Source: a virus. From it: 42,341 nucleotides of DNA. The notes beneath the pieces were generated by a model. The model did no database searches and had not been told where the DNA came from. It saw nothing but the letters and a program-made list of their open reading frames with translations. Positions 37,755 to 42,341 of this stretch are shown one piece after another (position 1 is the first letter of the stretch; each line of letters starts with the position of its first letter). The stretch covers positions 1 through 42,341 of IMG/VR virus record IMGVR_UViG_3300006871_000013. The stretch is one strand, 5' to 3'. Position numbers and translations under genes: made by a program.

Positions 37755-38081
37755 ATGAAAGCTACCCAAATCGCTTGGCTCTGCGGACTCATGGCCTTTG
37801 TCTGCACGACGCTGATTGGGCAAGCCGAACTCATCGGCGAGCCGTGGCGGCACTACGTGACGGTGGGAGGCGTGCTCGCAACGGCCATCGCTGGGTTCAT
37901 GCTCCAGCATCCGTGGGACGGGCAGACTGATCGTCGGCTGGAAGGGAAGCCCACCTACATCGTGATTCAGGACGGCGTGGGAAAGCCCGTTACGCATGAT
38001 GGTGCGGCGGCGATTCTTAAGGATGCCGCTACAGACATGCCGCAACCGTTACCGGTTGTCCCTGGAAGGACTATCGCCTAA
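37755..38081 (+). CDS. Second holin-like membrane protein, 108 aa
   Basis: ATG at 37755 with GAGG four bases upstream. Two hydrophobic helices in the first 60 residues (QIAWLCGLMAFVCTTLIG and VTVGGVLATAIAGFML), then a soluble, beta-prone C-terminal tail. It could be a second holin, an antiholin or a lysis-timing factor; it follows the first holin after ten bases. Confidence 0.65.
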   Translation: MKATQIAWLCGLMAFVCTTLIGQAELIGEPWRHYVTVGGVLATAIAGFMLQHPWDGQTDRRLEGKPTYIVIQDGVGKPVTHDGAAAILKDAATDMPQPLPVVPGRTIA

Positions 38082-38338
38082 TGGCTGATGTCCTGACGCC
38101 AGTCGGCACGCACTTCTTTTCACCCGATCAACTGCAAGCGGCCTTGGACCGCGCGATTCCCGCCGCCGACATCGGACCAGGCCAACGCGGCGCTGCCGCT
38201 GCTGCTGTAGATGCTGATGGCGTCAAGGTCGCGATCATCTTCACGCCAGCGGGCGATCATTGGCGCATTCGCGGAGCCTACGCGCATGACTGGAGCGGCG
38301 ACAATAAAGTCGCAGGCGATATCCTGTATCGGTTCTAG
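38081..38338 (+). CDS. Small soluble phage protein, 85 aa
   Basis: TAATG overlap with the previous gene. Has a beta hairpin and the ending WSGDNKVAGDILYRF, a pattern seen in small proteins of phage lysis regions (H.A...DWSG.NKVAGD). Function unknown. Confidence 0.68.
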   Translation: MADVLTPVGTHFFSPDQLQAALDRAIPAADIGPGQRGAAAAAVDADGVKVAIIFTPAGDHWRIRGAYAHDWSGDNKVAGDILYRF

Positions 38339-38352
38339 AATAGGACATATCC

Positions 38353-38634
38353 ATGAAACGAGAGCGGGGGGAATTCGAAGAAATCGAACGCTCGCTCGCG
38401 CTCCTACTTCGAAAGGTGAATCAGATGGCCCGCACACTCGCAGAAGTTCAGGCCGATCTCGCCGGCATCAAGGATGATCTCGCCGCTATCTCAACCAAGA
38501 TCGACGCACTGAATCAGCAGATCGCGGACCTGAAAGCGGCCGGCGCTGGAGCCGTGACGCAGGATCAACTCGACCAGCTTGCGGCCGATGCCGATGCGCT
38601 GAAAGCCCAGGCCGACGCCGCCGCAGCCAAGTAG
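38353..38634 (+). CDS. Coiled-coil protein, 93 aa
   Basis: AGGA seven bases before ATG 38353. Nearly continuous coiled coil with a repeating hydrophobic heptad (VQADLAGIKDDLAAISTKID and ALNQQIADLKAAG), ending Ala/Asp-rich. The ATG at residue 25 is an alternative start. Similar coiled coils lie before endolysins in many phages; function unknown. Confidence 0.7.
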   Translation: MKRERGEFEEIERSLALLLRKVNQMARTLAEVQADLAGIKDDLAAISTKIDALNQQIADLKAAGAGAVTQDQLDQLAADADALKAQADAAAAK

Positions 38635-38638
38635 CTGG

Positions 38639-39085
38639 ATGGCTCGCACGGCGTATAGCGATCTGATTCGTCAAGTCGCGCTGTCGTGCGAGCTACCCTT
38701 CGACATGCTCGAGGCGCAAGTGCTCACGGAATCCGGGGGAAACCCGTGGGCCTTCCGCTACGAAGACGGCTTCTTTCAACGCTACATCGCGCACAATCCG
38801 GATGCGCTCGGTGGAAAGTATGGCCCGTTCGCGGCCTGCTCCTGTGGGCTCATGCAGATCATGGTGGAAACCGCGCTCGATATTGGCTTCACTGATCGGC
38901 CAGAGCATCTGTTCGAACCGCGCGTGGGGCTGGTGTGGGGCGCGCGCCAGATGGCCCGCCTGCTGAAGTGGTCGAATGGCGAATACCGCCAAGCCCTCGC
39001 CGCCTACAATACCGGCCGCGGGAATTGGAACTCGCCCGCTGGCACGCTCTACGTCAATCGCGTCCTGTCTGAACTCTCCGCCTGA
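38639..39085 (+). CDS. Lytic transglycosylase (SLT domain), probable endolysin
   Basis: 148 residues, entirely an SLT-type lysozyme-like domain. Catalytic Glu31 in TESGGN, the conserved GLMQIM at 70-75 and AAYNTGRG at 121-128. It cleaves the MurNAc-GlcNAc bond of peptidoglycan with formation of 1,6-anhydro ends. No signal peptide or anchor is present, so export would depend on the holin candidates upstream. No other endolysin is seen. Last gene of the rightward unit. Confidence 0.92.
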   Translation: MARTAYSDLIRQVALSCELPFDMLEAQVLTESGGNPWAFRYEDGFFQRYIAHNPDALGGKYGPFAACSCGLMQIMVETALDIGFTDRPEHLFEPRVGLVWGARQMARLLKWSNGEYRQALAAYNTGRGNWNSPAGTLYVNRVLSELSA

Positions 39086-39087
39086 AT

Positions 39088-39103
39088 ACTGAGACTCAGT
39101 CTC
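39088..39103. promoter_or_regulatory. Overlapping inverted repeats upstream of the third promoter
   Basis: ACTGA-GAC-TCAGT (39088-39100) and GAGACT-C-AGTCTC (39091-39103) overlap. They lie 25 bases upstream of the -35 box of the 39128 promoter and just after the transglycosylase stop. They fit an operator for a dimeric regulator, for example the XRE protein encoded downstream; a weak terminator is the alternative. Confidence 0.45.
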
Positions 39104-39127
39104 ATTATTGACCTCTGAAATAGCTAC

Positions 39128-39156
39128 TTGACAAACTAGTCCGCCATGTCTATATT
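39128..39156 (+). promoter_or_regulatory. Right-arm sigma70-type promoter, leaderless
   Basis: TTGACA (39128-39133), exactly 17 bases, TATATT (39151-39156), then AAAGGC and ATG at 39163. The expected start of transcription coincides with the A of the ATG, so the mRNA would have no leader. The AAAGG between -10 and ATG would then be untranscribed and not act as a ribosome site. Confidence 0.85.
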
Positions 39157-39162
39157 AAAGGC

Positions 39163-39483
39163 ATGACGAACACGACATCGGCTGTGGCGAGTCAGTTCTC
39201 AGTGGGCGACGTGGTAGATGTGCTGAATGCGATTCGCTTGCCGAAGGTGGAACAGGTCATCCATTCTGGACGCATTGAACGCATCACGTTTGCCACGGCG
39301 CATGGTGCCCCGATTTACTGGGTCGCTGGCCGGCTCTGCGGAGTGAGCGGGCACGTGTTGCGACCGCACCAATCTAAGCCAGACGACAGCATGGTCCGCT
39401 ATGAAATCACGCTGACGGTCATCCGGCCCGTGCGCTATGACCATGACGAGCCGATGGTCAGGCATGGTCGAAGCCTTGGCTGA
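39163..39483 (+). CDS. Hypothetical protein, 106 aa, first gene of the right arm
   Basis: Directly behind the consensus promoter. Small, beta-rich, soluble (FSVGDVVDVLNAIRLP, IHSGRIERITFATAHGAP), in places like an SH3/KOW-type barrel. Not recognised. Position suggests strong early expression. Confidence 0.7.
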   Translation: MTNTTSAVASQFSVGDVVDVLNAIRLPKVEQVIHSGRIERITFATAHGAPIYWVAGRLCGVSGHVLRPHQSKPDDSMVRYEITLTVIRPVRYDHDEPMVRHGRSLG

Positions 39484-39712
39484 ATCTCCACGGCAGAAGC
39501 GGTTCACGCTCAAAGAAGCCCGCACACTGCGTCAGTTGACCCAGGAACAGCTTGCGGAACGTGCGGGAATGCAGCAGTCCGATATCAGCGCGATCGAGCG
39601 TGGACGGCGGGAACAGCCTGAAATCGCTACGATTGCAAAACTGTCAACGGCGTTGGGCATGGACGGATTGTTGTCGGTGGCGGGGCTCGTGTTTGAGGAG
39701 AAAAGCTCATGA
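39464..39712 (+). CDS. XRE-family helix-turn-helix regulator, 82 aa
   Basis: Residues about 15-68 form the classical five-helix Cro/CI fold: LKEARTLRQLTQEQLAERAG, then MQQSDISAIERGRREQPEIA, with the recognition helix at QQSDISAIERG. ATG 39464 gives an overlap with the preceding gene; ATG 39437 is an alternative. It could regulate the promoter at 39128 through the inverted repeats at 39088-39103. No antagonist gene or integrase is present, so a lysogeny switch is not indicated. Confidence 0.85.
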   Translation: MVEALAESPRQKRFTLKEARTLRQLTQEQLAERAGMQQSDISAIERGRREQPEIATIAKLSTALGMDGLLSVAGLVFEEKSS

Positions 39713-39909
39713 CTGAAACGATCACCGCACAGGACATAGCCTACGCCATGAAAGATGCCCCAATGACGCACGCCTATCTGGCGCTGCTCATGAACCAAGG
39801 GAACGATCTACGCGCGGCTGAAATCCTCCGCGAACAGGTGCAATACGTCAAGCGATTCCGCGCGATGCTGGATCGCAATGTCGAGCATGGAACTGAGGCT
39901 GCGCGATGA
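39709..39909 (+). CDS. Hypothetical helical protein, 66 aa
   Basis: ATG overlaps the XRE stop with GGAG eight bases upstream. Helical, with a regular spacing in DLRAAEILREQVQYVKRF that suggests a helical bundle or oligomer. Coupled to the next gene by a four-base overlap. Not recognised. Confidence 0.65.
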   Translation: MTETITAQDIAYAMKDAPMTHAYLALLMNQGNDLRAAEILREQVQYVKRFRAMLDRNVEHGTEAAR

Positions 39910-40157
39910 CCTCGCATCAGCGTCAGTCGGCGATTGACCGCGTCGAAGAAACGATTACTGTGTTGGAATCGTTCATCGATGCAGGCCGCGATTCCGTCTA
40001 TCGCGGATTCCGCGAGAAGATGGCCGCGAACATCGTCGATGCCGTGATCGCGTTGACGGCGGAACGCACTCCAGAAGAACTCGCCAAGATCGCGCAGTCC
40101 ATGCGGCATTCTCAAGAACGCTGGAGCCGTCTGAAGAAAGCCGAGACGCATCTATGA
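39906..40157 (+). CDS. Hypothetical helical protein, 83 aa
   Basis: ATG overlaps the previous TGA. All-helical (RVEETITVLESFIDAGRDSV, NIVDAVIALTAERTPEEL) with a basic C-terminus. Ends overlapping the next ATG. Function unknown. Confidence 0.65.
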   Translation: MTSHQRQSAIDRVEETITVLESFIDAGRDSVYRGFREKMAANIVDAVIALTAERTPEELAKIAQSMRHSQERWSRLKKAETHL

Positions 40158-40342
40158 GCCAATTCGGACGCGCGGCCTACTGCCATCTCTGCGAAAAGAT
40201 CGTGCCGCACCGCGCGAAGTGCATTTGGTGTTCGCGGAATATCTGCTTCACCTGTAAATGCACCTGTCCGCTGTCACAGCCAGGCGCAGCGAAATTGGAC
40301 CCACGACGTGCCGGCCATCCGACGAAGGACGATGCGGCATGA
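40154..40342 (+). CDS. Cysteine-rich zinc-finger-like protein, 62 aa
   Basis: CHLC (10-13), CIWC (23-26) and CFTCKCTC (31-38) supply up to eight cysteines, enough for two zinc sites in cross-brace fashion. The tail after about residue 40 is polar. It may bind nucleic acid or protein; comparable zinc proteins occur in the left arm (5225, 8924, 10720). Confidence 0.72.
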   Translation: MSQFGRAAYCHLCEKIVPHRAKCIWCSRNICFTCKCTCPLSQPGAAKLDPRRAGHPTKDDAA

Positions 40343-40446
40343 TTTCAAAACTTGACCGCGCCACGGAATACGTTCTGGCGGGTGCGCTGGTTATAACGGT
40401 GATACTGATTATTATCACTGTGACGATCGGATATGCGCTGTGGTAG
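40339..40446 (+). CDS. Tiny one-helix membrane peptide, 35 aa
   Basis: ATG overlaps the previous TGA (ATGA). Residues 11-34 are one hydrophobic helix (VLAGALVITVILIIITVTIG). Its TAG overlaps a GTG for the next gene. It lies in a cluster with two more small membrane proteins (40618, 41248). Function unknown. Confidence 0.6.
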   Translation: MISKLDRATEYVLAGALVITVILIIITVTIGYALW

Positions 40447-40628
40447 TGCTCTCGCAGCGGCAAGAGGCGATCATCACGTTGCTGGCGCAGCCTGATCCGA
40501 TCGATTTGAAACCGCGGCTCCATGCGTGGCGCTGGCGATCGCCGCGAGATCGGGAAGCGATGAAACAGGATCTACTGGTGCGCTGGATGGTGCGCCGAGA
40601 AATCGAGAGCGTAGCCAATGGTGCGTGA
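40446..40628 (+). CDS. Small basic protein, 60 aa
   Basis: GTG at 40446 shares a base with the preceding TAG; a GTG two codons earlier is an alternative. Rich in Arg, Trp and Gln (LHAWRWRSPRDREA) and likely helical. Overlaps the next ATG by 11 bases. Not recognised. Confidence 0.55.
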   Translation: MLSQRQEAIITLLAQPDPIDLKPRLHAWRWRSPRDREAMKQDLLVRWMVRREIESVANGA

Positions 40629-40767
40629 ATGGGTTATTCCGATGCTAAGCTTCTGTATCATTGGAGCGGTGCTAGCGAGCGCCGGAGTGTTAGTGAGAGA
40701 ACAGCCGGTTAAATTCTTCATACTCGCCGGGATTCTCGACATTCTAATCTTGATGAATCGCCGATAG
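40618..40767 (+). CDS. Small two-helix membrane protein, 49 aa
   Basis: An ATG ORF with two hydrophobic stretches (WVIPMLSFCIIGAVLASAGV and FFILAGILDILIL) joined by a short charged turn. Ends exactly at the base before the next ATG. No homologue recognised; it could be a holin-like or exclusion protein. Confidence 0.55.
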   Translation: MVREWVIPMLSFCIIGAVLASAGVLVREQPVKFFILAGILDILILMNRR

Positions 40768-41010
40768 ATGGACGCTGAAGACAAAGCCCGCACGCCGTCA
40801 GAAGCAGGCCGCGATCGGCTGCTCCGCATTAAGGAAACGCTCTTTCCGACTCGTCGCGGCTACTGTGCTGAGCCGCTAGATATCGATGACGCACGCTGGA
40901 TGTATTATCGATTCAGCGGCGTGCTCACCGCGAAGCAGTGGGACATCGTGCTAGAAGACGCGCTATGGACTAGCGATGGATGCCGAAGACAAAACCCGGA
41001 CGCTAAGTAA
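40768..41010 (+). CDS. Hypothetical protein starting MDAEDK, 80 aa
   Basis: Begins immediately after the previous TAG. The first eight codons (MDAEDKAR) are nearly the same as those of the gene at 40976 (MDAEDKTR), mostly with synonymous differences; the rest differs. Body is charged, with aromatic residues (DDARWMYYRFSG). Not recognised. Confidence 0.62.
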   Translation: MDAEDKARTPSEAGRDRLLRIKETLFPTRRGYCAEPLDIDDARWMYYRFSGVLTAKQWDIVLEDALWTSDGCRRQNPDAK

Positions 41011-41251
41011 TAAAGCGAAGCTGCTCCAGTCCTTGCGCGAGCGCGGCTCACTGACGAATGAGCAAGCCCGACGCATCGCCGGCAGTCGAGCGATGGCTCG
41101 CGCTTGGGAACTCCAGCGAGAAGGCCATGATGTCAGCATTCGTAAGCTGCATGGTGGGCTGTGGGAGATTCGCTTGAACATGAAGCCGCTCGGGCGTGAC
41201 GCCGGCACGCGGATGCAGCAAAAGACGCTGTTTGAGATGCACAGCCGATGA
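40976..41251 (+). CDS. Winged-helix / HTH_39-like DNA-binding protein, 91 aa
   Basis: Overlaps the previous gene by 35 bases. After the MDAEDKTRT start comes LLQSLRERGSLTNEQARRIA, then AMARAWELQREGHDVSIRKL and a short wing GGLWEIRL. This resembles the small winged-helix domain of phage HTH_39 proteins (PF14090). It may be a regulator or replication accessory. Confidence 0.7.
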   Translation: MDAEDKTRTLSNKAKLLQSLRERGSLTNEQARRIAGSRAMARAWELQREGHDVSIRKLHGGLWEIRLNMKPLGRDAGTRMQQKTLFEMHSR

Positions 41252-41418
41252 TAAGTGATGCCTATATCGTAGGCACGGCGGCTGCTGTCCTGCTGTTCAA
41301 GAGCGTTTTTGACCGGCATCAGGACGAGTCCATTCGCGAGAATCTAATAATTAGCGTTATCGTGTTCGTCCTTTTTGTGGCACTCTACGGAGCAACGCGG
41401 TATTGGCTCCATGTCTAA
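41248..41418 (+). CDS. Small two-helix membrane protein, 56 aa
   Basis: ATG overlaps the HTH gene stop. Hydrophobic segments YIVGTAAAVLLF (about 6-17) and NLIISVIVFVLFVALYGATR (about 31-50) are separated by a charged stretch. Overlaps the next gene by eight bases. Function unknown. Confidence 0.58.
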   Translation: MISDAYIVGTAAAVLLFKSVFDRHQDESIRENLIISVIVFVLFVALYGATRYWLHV

Positions 41419-41554
41419 ACCTGGAGGCCCCTGCTATCAGAAGCCACTCAGTGCACGACGCAAGCGAGAACTGCGTGTGCGTCGGAAGCTCGAGAAGGGC
41501 GAACGCGAAGCTATCTTGGTAGCCATGCGAGCACGACGCGATGGCATCAGTTGA
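41411..41554 (+). CDS. Small highly basic protein, 47 aa
   Basis: About one third of the residues are Arg or Lys (SARRKRELRVRRKLEKGERE). Likely binds nucleic acid, though an RNA polymerase- or ribosome-binding peptide is possible. GGAGG occurs inside its own start region, not upstream. Overlaps genes on both sides. Confidence 0.5.
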   Translation: MSKPGGPCYQKPLSARRKRELRVRRKLEKGEREAILVAMRARRDGIS

Positions 41555-41870
41555 CGGCCGCTCGGCGATTCATCCTGACAGTGCGTTCGGGCAAAAGATT
41601 GCGGCGCAGAATCATCGCAACAAAGCCTACGATGAGCGCGATGAAGTCATCAGCGCGCTCTCAAAGCAGTTCACCGCTCACTTAATGCGCGATGAATCCC
41701 GCATGAACTGGAAAGATCTCGTGTGCGTGCATCTCCCAACTGGCAACGTCGCATGGCGCATCTCAGCCGAGAGCCGGCGCAAGCACTTCGCACACCTTCA
41801 CGAAGTCGCCAATCATTTCCAGCGCACGACTCATGCGGAGCGCACAGACAGATTGTTGACGCTCAAGTAA
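41541..41870 (+). CDS. Hypothetical protein, 109 aa, last plus-strand gene
   Basis: ATG at 41541 inside the end of the previous gene. Helical and polar; contains HLMRDESRMNWKDLVCVHLP and a histidine-rich C-terminus. Its last 40 bases overlap the end of the convergent RuvC-like gene. Not recognised. Confidence 0.65.
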   Translation: MASVDGRSAIHPDSAFGQKIAAQNHRNKAYDERDEVISALSKQFTAHLMRDESRMNWKDLVCVHLPTGNVAWRISAESRRKHFAHLHEVANHFQRTTHAERTDRLLTLK

Positions 41871-42322
41871 GTCATCACGAGCGCGAGTGCGCTCCATTCA
41901 TCGCCGCTGATTCCATAGAGCGGACCTGGCTGTTTCTTCGTGCCGATCGCACGCTGTCGCGTTGAGCCGAACAGATCGAGCACCGCTTGTCGCACGTTGG
42001 CGTCCTTCGCTCGAGAGTCATGACATAGCGCCATCTTGACTTCAAGCCGTTTCATGCGCTGCCATTCGCCTGGGCCTTCATCTATCCATGTCTGCGCGAA
42101 TCGTCCTGACCAAAACACAGTCTCGAATACCTCAGCGCCGACAGCCATACCGTAGCTAGCGACCTGCTCAATGAGCAGCAACGCGCTCGACTCATGGCGA
42201 GTGAGCCGCATCAACATATCTGCATTCGCGTATATCTCATGCTCAATGATGCGCTGACCATCCCACACCACGAGTGCGCTCTGCTCGCATCCTGGGTCTA
42301 TGGCGTAGATTCGGCTAATCAT
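41831..42322 (-). CDS. RuvC-like Holliday junction resolvase
   Basis: A 163-residue RNase H-fold nuclease. AIDPG with D9 at the N-terminus, IEQ with E52, KDANVR with D107 (112 residues C-terminal to the start of the fold's acidic set) and GDEWSALALV with D141/E142 give the four acidic residues expected for RuvC-type active sites. Length is close to RuvC (about 170). It probably resolves branched replication or recombination intermediates before packaging. GAGG lies nine bases before ATG. It is read toward the right arm and its end overlaps the last plus-strand gene by 40 bases. Confidence 0.87.
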   Translation of the reverse strand: MISRIYAIDPGCEQSALVVWDGQRIIEHEIYANADMLMRLTRHESSALLLIEQVASYGMAVGAEVFETVFWSGRFAQTWIDEGPGEWQRMKRLEVKMALCHDSRAKDANVRQAVLDLFGSTRQRAIGTKKQPGPLYGISGDEWSALALVMTYLSVNNLSVRSA

Positions 42323-42341
42323 TCGTGCGGGCCTCTGGAGA

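Noticed and set aside
1-42341. Temperate lifestyle based on the XRE gene
   Set aside because: No integrase, partition system, attachment site or divergent CI/Cro arrangement was found.
1-42341. CRISPR array among the left-arm repeats
   Set aside because: The repeats are within coding ends, irregularly spaced, and separate whole genes instead of 30-40 base spacers.

Overview
The window reads as an almost complete genome of a tailed double-stranded DNA phage with a short-tailed, P22-like virion. It carries a large terminase, a 777-residue portal with a helical C-terminal barrel, a scaffold, a P22-type coat protein, an adaptor (gp4-like), a hub (gp10-like) and a run of alanine-rich candidate ejection proteins in nearly the P22 order. 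No integrase, DNA polymerase, helicase, tRNA or CRISPR was recognised. The DNA looks G+C-rich. Genes have AGGAG-type ribosome sites and sigma70-like promoters, so the host is bacterial, but nothing identifies it further. The three strong promoters all have TTGACA -35 boxes, and two place the start codon at or within a few bases of the expected transcription start.

Left arm (94-9503, minus strand): a leftward accessory/early operon of about 29 small genes driven from a promoter at 9513-9541. Nearly every junction is a 4-base ATGA/GTGA overlap. It encodes a ribbon-helix-helix protein, zinc-ribbon proteins, an HNH nuclease, a DUF551 protein, tiny one-helix membrane peptides and two paralogous DNA methyltransferases. 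Many genes end in one of a few repeated C-terminal tails whose codons also contain the Shine-Dalgarno sequence of the next gene.

Control region (9504-9853) and replication: divergent promoters flank about 350 bases without a clear gene. Rightward comes a phage replication-initiator-like gene starting with TTG. Inside it are five GTCAACA iterons about 10 bp apart, next to an AT-rich stretch, and two inverted copies sit on its promoter. This resembles an origin embedded in the initiator gene, as in lambda O.

Structural module (10720-36415, plus): small genes, TerL, portal, scaffold, coat, head-associated proteins, gp4-like adaptor, tail fibre, two signal-peptide proteins, the gp10-like hub (whose C-terminal domain appears at the end of the next gene), fibre-related proteins, a GNAT acetyltransferase and ejection-type proteins.

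Lysis module (36422-39085): coiled-coil/membrane proteins, two holin candidates and a lytic transglycosylase. Right arm (39163-41870, plus): a third promoter drives an XRE regulator and a chain of overlapping small genes. A RuvC-like resolvase (42322-41831, minus) converges on it. If the ends are joined, the resolvase would be the last gene of the left-arm operon.
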